From: Chelatococcus reniformis
GTDB taxonomy: Bacteria; Pseudomonadota; Alphaproteobacteria; Rhizobiales; Beijerinckiaceae
Assembly (NCBI RefSeq): GCF_014640075.1
Contig: NZ_BMGG01000011.1
Coordinates: forward strand, 62,432-126,431
DNA length: 64,000 nucleotides
Reading direction: 5' to 3'
The notes beneath the pieces were generated by a model. That model did not search any database, was not told where the DNA came from, and was given only the letters and a program-made list of their open reading frames with translations. How positions within the stretch are numbered: the first letter of the stretch is position 1; each line of letters opens with the position of its first letter. Shown piece by piece: positions 16,644-25,690 of the stretch. A program made the position numbers and the translations under genes.

Positions 16644-18260
16644 GTGGCCTCCCACGACCCCCGCGTTCCCGAGCGCCGCCGTGCCGTTCTCCGCTACCTG
16701 CTCGAGCAGGCTGCGGCCGACTTCGCCGATCGTCCGTTCATCCGCTTCGGCGACGGCAGCGCCGTCAGCTATGGGGCGTTCAAGCGCCAGGTCGAGCAGG
16801 CCGCCGCCGGCCTCGCCGCCCTCGGCGTGAAGCAGGGCGACACCGTCACCGTATGGCTCCCCAACGGCACCGAGTTGATCCGCCTCTGGTTCGCGATCAA
16901 CTGGCTCGGTGCCACCTACGTGCCGATCAACGTGGCCTACAGGGGCGGCTTGCTCGCCCACGTGATCGCCAACGCGGGCTCGCGGGTGATCGTTGTCAGC
17001 GTCGACCTGGTGGGGCGCCTGGCCGATATCGACACCGCCGAGCTTGCGACATGCGTGGTGGTCGGCGGCGGGGCGGCGCCGGTGGCCGGCCTGCGCATGC
17101 TCGCAGCCGAGACCGCGCTCGCCGGCGACCCCCTCGCCATCCCCCCGCTCGAGCGACCCATCGAGCCGTGGGACCTGCAGAGCATCGTCTACACATCGGG
17201 GACGACCGGACGCTCCAAGGGAGTCGCCAGCTCCTACGCGCACCTTGCCCACATGAGCGGTCCGCAGAGCTTCTACATGCTCGACCGCGGCGACTGCGTG
17301 CTGCTCTACCTGCCGCTGTTCCATATCGGCGGCACCCTGCCGGTCTACGCCATGCTCATGCGCGGTGGCACGATCGGCCTTGCCGGCGAGTTCACCACCG
17401 AAGGCTTCTGGCCGGCGGTCCGGTCCACGGGGGCCACCTTCGTCATCCTGCTCGGGGTGATGACCGGGTTCATCGCCAAGCGACCGCCCTCCCCGGGCGA
17501 CCGCGACCATCCCCTGAGGAAGGTGATGATGATCCCGCTCGACGACGGCTGGCGCGACTTCGGCGACCGCTTCGGCGTCGACGTCTGGACGCTCTTCAAC
17601 ATGACGGAGCTCAACGTGCCCATCGTCTCGCGGGCGAACCCGCCCAAGGCCGGCACCTGCGGACGGCTGCGGCCCGGCGTCGACGCACGGATCGTCGACG
17701 AGCACGACTGCGAGGTGCCGGACGGCACGGTCGGCGAGCTGATCGTGCGGGCCGACGCTCCCTGGGCCCTCAACTCCGGCTACCACAAGGACCCGGAGGC
17801 GACCGCGCGGGCCTGGCGCAACGGCTGGTTCCACACGGGCGACGCCTTCAGCCGGGACGCGGAGGGCGACTATTTCTTCGTAGACCGCATCAAGGACGCC
17901 ATCCGGCGGCGCGGCGAGAACATCTCGTCCTTCGAGGTCGAGGCGGAGATCCTGGCTCACCCCGCCGTCAGGGAATGTGCCGTGGTCGCCGTTCCGAGCG
18001 AAAGCTCGGAGGATGAGGTGCTGGCGGTGGTCTCGCCGGTTCCGGGGCAGCCCATCGATCCGGCCGAGCTGCTCACGTTCCTGAGGCCCCGCCTCGCCCA
18101 TTTCATGCTGCCCCGCTACATTCGGGTGCTGCCGGATCTGCCGAAGACGCCAACCCAGAAGGTCGAGAAATATGTGCTGCGCCGCGCGGGGCTCGCAGGC
18201 GACGCCTGGGATCGCGAGCAGGCCGGCGTGAGAATCGCCCGCGAGAAGATCCGCGGCTGA
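16644..18260 (+). CDS. AMP-dependent acyl-CoA ligase (CaiC/FadD-like)
   Basis: An ANL-family enzyme (538 aa) that forms an acyl-CoA from a carboxylic acid, ATP and CoA. The P-loop is YTSGTTGRSKG; the adenylate site lies around FNMTELN; the hinge and C-terminal domain show WFHTGDAF and DRIKDAIRRRGENIS. The A10 lysine is present in TPTQKVEKYVLR. The GTG start at 16644 follows a weak AAGGAGC. It is separated by 25 bases from a second ligase. The gene order (binding protein, SDR, two ligases) suggests activation of an imported acid. Confidence 0.9.
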   Translation: MASHDPRVPERRRAVLRYLLEQAAADFADRPFIRFGDGSAVSYGAFKRQVEQAAAGLAALGVKQGDTVTVWLPNGTELIRLWFAINWLGATYVPINVAYRGGLLAHVIANAGSRVIVVSVDLVGRLADIDTAELATCVVVGGGAAPVAGLRMLAAETALAGDPLAIPPLERPIEPWDLQSIVYTSGTTGRSKGVASSYAHLAHMSGPQSFYMLDRGDCVLLYLPLFHIGGTLPVYAMLMRGGTIGLAGEFTTEGFWPAVRSTGATFVILLGVMTGFIAKRPPSPGDRDHPLRKVMMIPLDDGWRDFGDRFGVDVWTLFNMTELNVPIVSRANPPKAGTCGRLRPGVDARIVDEHDCEVPDGTVGELIVRADAPWALNSGYHKDPEATARAWRNGWFHTGDAFSRDAEGDYFFVDRIKDAIRRRGENISSFEVEAEILAHPAVRECAVVAVPSESSEDEVLAVVSPVPGQPIDPAELLTFLRPRLAHFMLPRYIRVLPDLPKTPTQKVEKYVLRRAGLAGDAWDREQAGVRIAREKIRG

Positions 18261-18285
18261 TGCGATGGGAGACAAGGAGAGCTGG

Positions 18286-19920
18286 ATGTCGTCACCTCTG
18301 TTCGGCGCGCTTCCCGCGCTGGCGGCCGACCAGTGGCCGGAAAGAGTCGCCCTCACGTTCCGTGGCGCGACCCTCACCTTCGGCGAGTTGGAGGAGCGCG
18401 TCGACCTGGCGGCGCGCGGCCTCCTCGCCCTCGGCCTTCGCCCGGGCGACAAGGTGGGGCTGCTGATCACCAACCGGCCAGAGTTCGTCATCGCGATCTT
18501 CGCCGCGCTGCGCGTCGGCTGCGTCGCCGTGCCCCTGAACACCCGCTACCGGGAAAACGATCTCGCCTACGTCCTGGCGCGGGCCGACTGCCGGGCGCTG
18601 ATCACGGTCGACCAGTCTGGGCCGGTCGACTACCTCGCCATCGTCGCGGCCATCCTGCCCGAGCTCTCGTCCCAGCCGCCCCTCCTGTCGGGCGGGTTTC
18701 CGCATCTCCAGCAGGTGATCGTCATCGGCGCACGCAGCCTTCCGGGAACGCTCGCCTGGCCGCAGCTGATGGCACTCGGCGATGGTGTCGACAGGGCGAC
18801 CATGCGCCGGCGCCAGGACGCCGTATCGCCCGGCGACCTCGCTCTGGTCATCTTCACCTCCGGGACCACGGGACATCCCAAAGGCGTCATGCACGACCAC
18901 AGCAATCTCAGGTGCATCGCCGAACGCAACGCGCTCTGGCGGCTGGCGCCGGGCGAGGTCACGGTCAACTACCTGCCCATGTTCCATCTCTACTCGCTCA
19001 GCGAGATCGTCGTCTCGAGCCTGCTGGGAGGGGTCACGCAGATCGTGCTGGAGACCTTCGACGCCGAGGCGGTGCTCGATCTCGTCGAGAGCGAGCGCGT
19101 GAACATCGTGCACGGCTTCGACACCCACTATGCCGACCTGCTGCGGGCGCAGGCCCGCCGGCCGCGCGACCTCGCCAGCCTTCGCTTCGGCACCTTTCCG
19201 TCCGGCATGGACAGCACGATCCCCGTCTGCCTGGAAACCCAGAGCCGGCTCTGTCCGACCGTGACCGGGATCGGGTCATCGGAAACCTGGAGCTGGATCG
19301 CCACTTGCCCGATCGAAGCCCCCGAGGATGAGCGCTGCCGCTTGTCCGGGCGCCCGCTGCCGGGCGTCGAGATCAGGATGGTCGACCCGGCGACCGGCAC
19401 GGACGTGCCGGAGGGGACGCCGGGGGAGATGCTGTTCCGCGGCTACACCGTCATGAAGGGCTACTTCGCCGACCCCGAGGCGACGGCGGCGGCACTCGAC
19501 GCCGACGGCTGGTACCACAGCGGCGACCAGGGGATCATGTATGCCAACGGCTGCTTCCGCTTCACCGGCCGCTACAAGGAGATGCTCAAGGTCGGCGGCG
19601 AGAACGTTTCGGCCCAAGGTGTCGAGTTCGAGCTGAAGCAGCTCGTGCCGGCCATCGAGCAGGTCGCCGTCGTACCCCTGCGTGATGAGCGGCTGTCCGA
19701 GGTGCCCGTCGCCTATGTCGTGATGCCCGAGCCGCGAGCGCTGGGCGAGGACGAGATCATCGCTGCCTGCCGCGGCAAGATCGCGAGCTTCAAGATTCCG
19801 CGGCACGTTTTCTTCGTCGACGAGCTGCCGCAGACCCCCTCGGGCAAGGTGCAGCGCTACATCCTCAAGGCCAGGGCCGAAGACGACGTCGGACGCAAGC
19901 TCAACCGCGGCACCTGTTAG
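18286..19920 (+). CDS. AMP-dependent acyl-CoA ligase
   Basis: The second ANL ligase in the cluster (544 aa). It has P-loop FTSGTTGHPKG, ATP/adenylate motif GIGSSETWSW, core GDQGIMYANGCFRFTGRYKEMLKVGGENVS, and A10 lysine in TPSGKVQRYILK. The ATG at 18286 is well served by AAGGAG six bases upstream; an earlier ATG at 18265 lacks a site. It differs strongly from the ligase at 16644 in the acyl-pocket region, so the two likely take different acids. Confidence 0.9.
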   Translation: MSSPLFGALPALAADQWPERVALTFRGATLTFGELEERVDLAARGLLALGLRPGDKVGLLITNRPEFVIAIFAALRVGCVAVPLNTRYRENDLAYVLARADCRALITVDQSGPVDYLAIVAAILPELSSQPPLLSGGFPHLQQVIVIGARSLPGTLAWPQLMALGDGVDRATMRRRQDAVSPGDLALVIFTSGTTGHPKGVMHDHSNLRCIAERNALWRLAPGEVTVNYLPMFHLYSLSEIVVSSLLGGVTQIVLETFDAEAVLDLVESERVNIVHGFDTHYADLLRAQARRPRDLASLRFGTFPSGMDSTIPVCLETQSRLCPTVTGIGSSETWSWIATCPIEAPEDERCRLSGRPLPGVEIRMVDPATGTDVPEGTPGEMLFRGYTVMKGYFADPEATAAALDADGWYHSGDQGIMYANGCFRFTGRYKEMLKVGGENVSAQGVEFELKQLVPAIEQVAVVPLRDERLSEVPVAYVVMPEPRALGEDEIIAACRGKIASFKIPRHVFFVDELPQTPSGKVQRYILKARAEDDVGRKLNRGTC

Positions 19921-19976
19921 GCTGCTGACGGCGCCGTTCGCGGGCGACCCGGCCCGGGTCGACGACCTATCGTGCT

Positions 19977-20091
19977 TAGAGCATTTCCCGATCAGATGGA
20001 ATCATCTGATCGGTTAGAAATGCTCTAGGTCTTTGAATCTGATGTGCTTCTCTCTGATCGGGTGATTCCACCCGATCAAGAAGCGCTCTAG
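19977..20091. repeat. double-hairpin intergenic repeat element
   Basis: Two long hairpins in tandem, framed by TAGAGC and GCTCTAG. The first (19977-20028) pairs CCGATCAGATG with CATCTGATCGG around GAAT. The second pairs TGATCGGGTG with CACCCGATCA around ATTC. The motif is related in style to the 105-bp repeat (same TAGAGC...GCTCTA ends) and is of a type widespread in Rhizobiales. It follows the ligase gene and could also act as a transcript-end structure. Confidence 0.75.
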
Positions 20092-20193
20092 CGAGAGCGC
20101 GGCCGAGGGTGGAGGGATGGTACTCGAACAGGCGGGTCGGCCTCGGACGCGTTCGCTGACATTGGTCACTCTTCCCATTTGTCTTCGTATTGC

Positions 20194-20231
20194 GCTCAGC
20201 TGAGTTCTTGTTGTGCTCAGCTGAGTTCTTG
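20194..20231. repeat. 21-bp tandem duplication at the 3' end of the VOC gene
   Basis: GCTCAGCTGAGTTCTTG occurs at 20194-20210 and again at 20215-20231. The inner copy encodes the last residues and TGA stop of the VOC gene on the minus strand; the outer copy repeats the same end beyond the stop. It is probably a small slippage duplication without effect on the protein. Confidence 0.7.
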
Positions 20232-20654
20232 GGCAATTCCGATGAGAAGCCCTTCTGGCCCACGGATGTAGCAGAGCCGATACGCGTCCTTGTACTGGAC
20301 GACTTCGCCCACGAGCTGCGCGCCACGCATGCGGAGCCTCTCAAGCGTCTCGTCGACGTCGTCCACGGCGAACATGACGCGGAGGTAGCCTAGAGCGTTG
20401 ACCGGGGCGTTCCGGTGATCGGCGACGGCAGGCGGCGCGAGGAAGCGCGAGAGCTCGAGCCGGCTGTGGCCGTCCGGTGTGCGCAGCATGGCAATCTCGA
20501 CACGCTGATCGCCCAGTCCAGTGACACGTCCGGCCCATTCTCCTTCGATCGTGGCCCGCCCTTCGAGCTCCAGGCCGAGTTCGCGAAAGAAATCAATCGC
20601 CCCTGCAAGGTCTTCGACGACGATTCCTACGTTGTCCATCCGCTTGAGCGCCAT
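20217..20654 (-). CDS. VOC-family protein (glyoxalase/bleomycin resistance/dioxygenase fold)
   Basis: A 145-aa single-domain vicinal-oxygen-chelate protein with paired beta-alpha-beta-beta-beta modules: MDNVGIVVEDLAGAIDFFRELGL in the first half and YLRVMFAVDDVDETLERLRMRGAQL in the second. Potential metal ligands include the Glu in SRLELSRF, but the usual first-strand His is Asn here, so catalytic activity is open. The last gene on this minus-strand block; no strong ribosome binding site was seen. Confidence 0.85.
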   Translation of the reverse strand: MALKRMDNVGIVVEDLAGAIDFFRELGLELEGRATIEGEWAGRVTGLGDQRVEIAMLRTPDGHSRLELSRFLAPPAVADHRNAPVNALGYLRVMFAVDDVDETLERLRMRGAQLVGEVVQYKDAYRLCYIRGPEGLLIGIAQELS

Positions 20655-20861
20655 TCTTCAATCTCTAAGCTGTCGTTTCGATCTACAAGCTGTCGCCTGG
20701 CGTGCCGACGGGCGCTTGAGGTGCCCCCATCACCGGCAGCCATCCGGGCCCGATTGGCTGTCCACATCAGAAGCTTGAATCATGGACCGCCTCAAACCTC
20801 CGCCCCGCTTTTCAAACGGTCTTTGAGAACGTCGCCGCCCCGTCGGGCTTGCGCCGGCCCG

Positions 20862-23192
20862 TCAGTCCACCCCCTCGGGCGCCGCGAACACGCGGATCTC
20901 CGGCGCGTTGCCGCGGAAGCGCTCCACCTCGACGAGGGTCGTCATCGCCGTCGGCCCCTGGGCGAGGCGCGAAGTGCCCTTGTCCATGGTCAGCATGTTG
21001 GGGTTGCCGTGCACGTCCCGCGGCGCGCCCTCGCTCCCCGCCTGTGGGTCGTACCAGGCACCGGTCGCGAGTTGGACGACGCCGGGCCGCAAAGCCTCGC
21101 TCACAACCGCGCCGGCGAGGCATTCGCCCCGCCCGTTGAAGACGCGGACGATGTCGCCGGCCTCGATGCAGCGGGCGGCGGCATCCGCCGGATGCAGCGT
21201 GATGGGCTCGCGCCCGGCGATCTTGGCCGCCCGGCTCAGTGAGGCATGATCGTGCTGCGAGTGCAGGCGCACCGCGGGCTGGCTCGAGATCAAGTGGAGC
21301 GGATATGACCCTGTCGATGGGCCGCCGAGCCGTTCGGCCGGCTCGATCCAGGCGGGATGATGGGGGCAATCGTCGTAGCCGAAGGCCCCGATGGTCGCGG
21401 AGCTGATCTCGATTCGCCCGGAGGGCGTGGGCAGCGGATGGGCTTCCGGTTCACCCCGGAACGCCTCGAACAGCAGCGGGCCGGCCGCCCCCTCGGGCAG
21501 CTCGACCACGCCCTGTTCCCAGAAGGCGTCGAACGCGGGCAAGGCGATGCCCATGCGCTGGGCCGCCGCCCGCGACTGTTCGTAGAGGTGGCGGACCCAC
21601 GCCATCTCGTCACGGCCCTCCGCGAAGGCCTCGAGCACGCCCAGCCGCGCCGCAAGGCCGCGGAAGATGTCGAAATCGTTGCGGGCTTCGCCGACCGGCT
21701 GCATCGCCTGCCGCATTGCCACCGCCGCCCCCTCCCCGGCCGCCGCCCCGAAGTCGTTGCGCTCCAGCGGGCTCGTCACCGGCAGCACGATGTCGGCATG
21801 GCGCGCGCAGGCGTTCCACCAGACCTCGTTGACGATGATCGTCTGCGGCCGCCGCCAGCCGGCGAGTAGCCGGTTGATGTCCTGCTGGTGATGGAACGGG
21901 TTGCCGCCGGCCCAATAGACCAGCTTGACGTCGGGATAGCTGAGGCGCTTGCCGTCGTAGTCGAACGACGCGCCGGGCGTCAGCAGCATGTCGGTGAAGC
22001 GGGCGACGGGGACGAAGGCGTCCACCGCATTGCGCCCCTGCGGCAGGGCCGCCCAGGGCACCCGCGCCGCCGGATTGCCGATGTAGTTGCAGCAACCGTG
22101 GCCGATGCCGAAGCCGCCGCCGGGGAGGCCGATCTGGCCCAGAACGGCGGCCAGCGCGATGCCGGCCCAGATCGGCTGCTCGCCGTGGTCGCCGCGCTGG
22201 ATCGACCAGCTCAGCGCAATGAAGGTGCGCGCGCGCGCCATGCGCCGGGCGAGATCGCGGAGGGCCGCGGCGGGAACGTCGGCGATGCCGGCGGCCCACT
22301 CCGGAGTCTTGGCAACGCCGTCCGTCTCACCGCCGACATAGCGGCGGAAGACGTCGAAGCCGACCGTGCAGCGAGCCAGGAAATCGTGGTCGCAGAGCCC
22401 CTCCTCGATCAGCACAAAGGCCAGCGCCAGCATCACCGCCACATCGGTGTTGGGCCGCAGCGGCAACCATTCCGGCGCCACGAGCGCGGGCATGTCGTCC
22501 CGGATCGGGCTGACGTTGACGAAGCGCACGCCCCGTTCGGCGCAGCGCGCCAGGGAGCGGCGCACGATGTGGCTGCCGACGCCGCCCGGGCTGACCTGGG
22601 CGTTCTTGGCGTTCATGCCGCCGAAGGCGACGACGAGCTCGGCATGCTCCGCCAGCACCGGCCACGGCATCTGCGTGCCGTGGAAGGGCCGCAACCCGTG
22701 CCCGATCACATAGGGGAGGATGACCTCGGCCGCGGCGTGGCTGTAGGCGTTGACCGAGCGCGTATAACCGCCGATCAGGTTGAGGAAGCGGTGCAGCTGG
22801 CCCTGCGGATGGTGGAAGCGGCCGGCGCTGCCCCAGCCGTAGGAGCCGCCGAAGATCGCCGCGTTGCCGTGGTCGGCGCGCACCCGCGCCAGCTCGGCCG
22901 CCACCAGGTCGAGGGCCACCTCCCAGCTCACCGGCACGAACGGCTCGCGGCCGCGCCCGGCTCCGCCGAACGCCCCCGCGGCGTGCCCATCGAGCCAGCC
23001 GGCGCGGACGTGCGGGCGCCCGACGCGGCAAGGCGCGGCGAGGCTCGCCGCCAGGTCGAGGCCGATGGGCGACGGCGAGGGATCGCCGTCGAACGGCTCG
23101 AGCCCGATCGCACCGTCGGCGTCCAGCCGGGTGCGGTAGGTGCCCCAGTGGAAGGCGGTGTAGCGTGCGCCCGCGGCGCCCTGTCCGTCCAT
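20862..23192 (-). CDS. molybdopterin oxidoreductase, BisC/TorA (DMSO reductase) type
   Basis: A bis-MGD molybdoenzyme of 776 aa that probably reduces an S- or N-oxide (biotin sulfoxide-like). There is no N-terminal Cys cluster, so no 4Fe-4S centre, as in BisC, TorA and DMSO reductase. The Mo-ligand serine fits Ser122 in GGSYGWGSAGRFHH. No Tat signal is present, so it should be cytosolic like BisC. The C-terminal molydopterin-dinucleotide domain is seen (RLHSQHDHASLSRAAK, NGRGECLAGAVV). The ATG at 23192 has GGGAGG upstream. It sits downstream of two acyl-CoA dehydrogenase genes on the same strand, with a 154-bp gap. Confidence 0.88.
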   Translation of the reverse strand: MDGQGAAGARYTAFHWGTYRTRLDADGAIGLEPFDGDPSPSPIGLDLAASLAAPCRVGRPHVRAGWLDGHAAGAFGGAGRGREPFVPVSWEVALDLVAAELARVRADHGNAAIFGGSYGWGSAGRFHHPQGQLHRFLNLIGGYTRSVNAYSHAAAEVILPYVIGHGLRPFHGTQMPWPVLAEHAELVVAFGGMNAKNAQVSPGGVGSHIVRRSLARCAERGVRFVNVSPIRDDMPALVAPEWLPLRPNTDVAVMLALAFVLIEEGLCDHDFLARCTVGFDVFRRYVGGETDGVAKTPEWAAGIADVPAAALRDLARRMARARTFIALSWSIQRGDHGEQPIWAGIALAAVLGQIGLPGGGFGIGHGCCNYIGNPAARVPWAALPQGRNAVDAFVPVARFTDMLLTPGASFDYDGKRLSYPDVKLVYWAGGNPFHHQQDINRLLAGWRRPQTIIVNEVWWNACARHADIVLPVTSPLERNDFGAAAGEGAAVAMRQAMQPVGEARNDFDIFRGLAARLGVLEAFAEGRDEMAWVRHLYEQSRAAAQRMGIALPAFDAFWEQGVVELPEGAAGPLLFEAFRGEPEAHPLPTPSGRIEISSATIGAFGYDDCPHHPAWIEPAERLGGPSTGSYPLHLISSQPAVRLHSQHDHASLSRAAKIAGREPITLHPADAAARCIEAGDIVRVFNGRGECLAGAVVSEALRPGVVQLATGAWYDPQAGSEGAPRDVHGNPNMLTMDKGTSRLAQGPTAMTTLVEVERFRGNAPEIRVFAAPEGVD

Positions 23193-23346
23193 CGCCCGCC
23201 TCCCGATGCGGCTGCTCATGGATGACTGTTGTAGGCCATAGGCCGGGGACGTGGCGAGCCCGGCGGCTTCGGCCGCCTCGCGGCGAACGAGGCTGCCCGT
23301 TGGCCACCCAGCCCGGGACGAAGCCTCGCTCCCGCGCCGCTCCGTC

Positions 23347-24468
23347 TCAGGCCGCCTTGCCGACCAGGCGGAAGTGGTAGTCCGGCGCGCCGAACAGGAC
23401 CTCGAACGCCAGCAGACGCTTCATGTAATGGCCCACCGAGAGCTCGTCGGTCATGCCGACGCCGCCATGGGTCTGCACGGCCGCCTCGGCGATGGTGCGC
23501 CCCAGCTTGCCGACCTGTCCCTTCAGCACCGAGACATCGCGCGCCGTGAGGCGGCCGGCCTCGGCGAGCGCCGTCGAATACATCAGCGAGGCGTAAGCCT
23601 TGGCGTGGGCGATCTTCATGTCGGCGAGGCGATGGGCCACGGCCTGGAAGGTGCCGATGGCGACGCCGAACTGCTTGCGGGTGGTGGCGTAGGTGCCGGT
23701 GATGCGCAGCAGCGCGCCCATGGCGCCCACGGCTTCGGCCGCGAGGACGAGAATGGCATCCGAGATCAGCTTCGCGATCACGCCGTGCGCATCCCTCATC
23801 AGCACGTCCGCGCCTGCGACCGCGACGTCATCGAAACGCACATGAGCGGCGCTGCGCCCGTCCTGGGTGCGAAACGGGGTCAGGGCGACGCCCGGTGCGT
23901 GCGGATCGACGAGCAGCAGCACGAGACCCTCGACGTCACCGGCCCTGCCGGCAGCCCGGGCCGCCACGACCAGGAAGCCGGCCTCCGCCGCGCCGAACAC
24001 CAGCCGCTTCTCGCCGTCCAGAACGAAGCCGCCACCGGAGGGCGCCGCCGTCATGGCGATCTGCGCGGGAGCTGCGAGCCCCCTGCCCTCGTCGTAAGCG
24101 AAGGCGCCGGTGCTCGCGCCGCTGGCGAGATCGGCCAGGTGGCGGCGGGCGGCGGCGTTGTCGCCTGCCGCGACCAGCGCGCCGCCGGCGAGCGTCAGCG
24201 CAAAGGCCCACGGCTCCACTGTCAGATGCTCGCCGAAGGTCTCGGCGACGGGCACGAGATCGGCAGCCGAACCACCCAGACCGCCGACTTCCTCGGGAAG
24301 CGGCAGGGCCAGCACGCCCAGATCCGCGAACTGGCGCCACGCCTCCTTCGACCAGGGCGCACCGGAGCGCAGCAGCGCCTGGCGAGCGTCGAAGTCATAG
24401 GCCTTGCCGAGGTAGCGCGCCACGCTGTCGCGCAGCATCACCTGCTCTTCGGTGAATGAGAAATCCAT
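23347..24468 (-). CDS. acyl-CoA dehydrogenase, smaller subunit of a probable heteromeric pair
   Basis: An FAD-dependent acyl-CoA dehydrogenase family protein of 373 aa. The N-terminal helical domain (MDFSFTEEQVMLRDSVARYL) and QTHGGVGMTDEL region are recognisable, but the C-terminus ends FGAPDYHFRLVGKAA instead of the usual IYxGTxxxQR. The middle domain is also divergent. These are traits of one half of the alpha2beta2 dehydrogenases known from steroid side-chain breakdown (FadE/ChsE types). Its partner lies ten bases upstream at 24479-25690. Confidence 0.88.
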   Translation of the reverse strand: MDFSFTEEQVMLRDSVARYLGKAYDFDARQALLRSGAPWSKEAWRQFADLGVLALPLPEEVGGLGGSAADLVPVAETFGEHLTVEPWAFALTLAGGALVAAGDNAAARRHLADLASGASTGAFAYDEGRGLAAPAQIAMTAAPSGGGFVLDGEKRLVFGAAEAGFLVVAARAAGRAGDVEGLVLLLVDPHAPGVALTPFRTQDGRSAAHVRFDDVAVAGADVLMRDAHGVIAKLISDAILVLAAEAVGAMGALLRITGTYATTRKQFGVAIGTFQAVAHRLADMKIAHAKAYASLMYSTALAEAGRLTARDVSVLKGQVGKLGRTIAEAAVQTHGGVGMTDELSVGHYMKRLLAFEVLFGAPDYHFRLVGKAA

Positions 24469-24478
24469 GGTCCAGTCC

Positions 24479-25690
24479 TCACCGATGGGCGGCCAGCACC
24501 GTGCGGGCGATCAGATCGCGCTGCACTTCGTTGGTGCCGGCGTAGATCGTCGTGGCGCGGGTGTTGAGGTAATAGGGCATCGCGGTCAGATCGAAGTCGT
24601 CGCCGAGCGGCGCGACATTCGCTCCGACCGTCAGCGCCTCGAGCTGCAGCGGCACCGTCTCGATCCCGGAAACGCGGGTCATCATGATCGACACGCGCTG
24701 CGACAGCTCCGAGCTCATCGTCTTGTTCATCGACGGATAGGCCGCGTCGCGCACCATGGGATGGCCGCTGATCGCAAGCTGCTCGAAATGGCGATACGAG
24801 AGCACGTCCGCTTCCAGTTCCCCGAGATCGCGCTCGAACACCGGATCATCCGCCAGCACGCCGCCGAAGGGCGACGGCGTCGTCTTCGCCGCCTCGCGGA
24901 GCCGGGCAATGCTGTGCAGCATCGCAGGGCTCGCGGCCGAGCCGCCGCGCTCGTGCTTCAACAGGTGCTTGGCGACCGACCAGCCGTCGTTCTCCGCGCC
25001 GACACGGCCGGACTTGGGCACCCGTACATTGTCGAAGAACACCTCGCATTGCTCGGGGAAGCCGTCGAGACCGACGATTGGGCGGATGTCCATGCCCGGA
25101 TAATCGGTCCTCTCCAGCAGGAGGAAGGTGATGCCTTCCTGCTTCTTGCCTGTCTTGGCGGTCCGCACCAGCATGAACATGCGGTTGGAATGGTGCGCCA
25201 GGGTCGTCCAGATCTTGGAGCCATTGATGATGTAGTCGTCCCCGTCGGAGACCGCCGCGCACTGCAGCGAGGCGAGGTCGGAGCCGGCGTTGGGCTCGGA
25301 GTATCCTTGCGTCCAGTAGGCCTCGCCGGAGAGGATCTGGGGCAGGTGCTTGCGCTTCTGCTCGTCCGTGCCCAGCTCGATCAGCATCGGGCCGACCATC
25401 ACGAGACCGTTCGGCAGGAGCGGCGGCAATTCGCGCTTGCGGCACTCTTCCGCGAAGATGTAGCGCTGCGCCACCGACCAGCCGGTCCCGCCGTATTCCC
25501 TCGGCCACGCCGGGGCAGCCCATCCCTTCGCGTGCAGGATCTTCTGCCAGGCCATCGCCTGCTCGAAGGGGGCGAAGACGCTGGTGGTCTTCCCGCCGGC
25601 TTCGCGAATGGCCGGGGTCGGCGCGGTGTCGAGAAACGACCCCACCTCCTGCCGGAAGCTCTCGAGCTCCGGTCCAAACTCAATGTTCAT
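24479..25690 (-). CDS. acyl-CoA dehydrogenase, larger subunit of a probable heteromeric pair
   Basis: A 403-aa FAD acyl-CoA dehydrogenase with the flavin-contact motif YWTQGYSEPNAGSDLASLQ, INGSKIWTT, and C-terminal IYAGTNEVQRDLIART. The position that carries the catalytic Glu in medium-chain enzymes (IYEGT) is Ala here, so the base must come from another site, as in FadE-type enzymes. It is the first gene of the minus-strand block, ahead of the 373-aa partner, the molybdoenzyme and the VOC gene. Substrate likely bulky rather than straight-chain (inference). Confidence 0.9.
   Translation of the reverse strand: MNIEFGPELESFRQEVGSFLDTAPTPAIREAGGKTTSVFAPFEQAMAWQKILHAKGWAAPAWPREYGGTGWSVAQRYIFAEECRKRELPPLLPNGLVMVGPMLIELGTDEQKRKHLPQILSGEAYWTQGYSEPNAGSDLASLQCAAVSDGDDYIINGSKIWTTLAHHSNRMFMLVRTAKTGKKQEGITFLLLERTDYPGMDIRPIVGLDGFPEQCEVFFDNVRVPKSGRVGAENDGWSVAKHLLKHERGGSAASPAMLHSIARLREAAKTTPSPFGGVLADDPVFERDLGELEADVLSYRHFEQLAISGHPMVRDAAYPSMNKTMSSELSQRVSIMMTRVSGIETVPLQLEALTVGANVAPLGDDFDLTAMPYYLNTRATTIYAGTNEVQRDLIARTVLAAHR

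Noticed and set aside
16407-18542. 711-codon open frame on the minus strand opposite the first CoA ligase
   Set aside because: Antisense frames stay open in GC-rich genes. It lacks any recognisable domain, and the plus-strand ligase has all ANL motifs.
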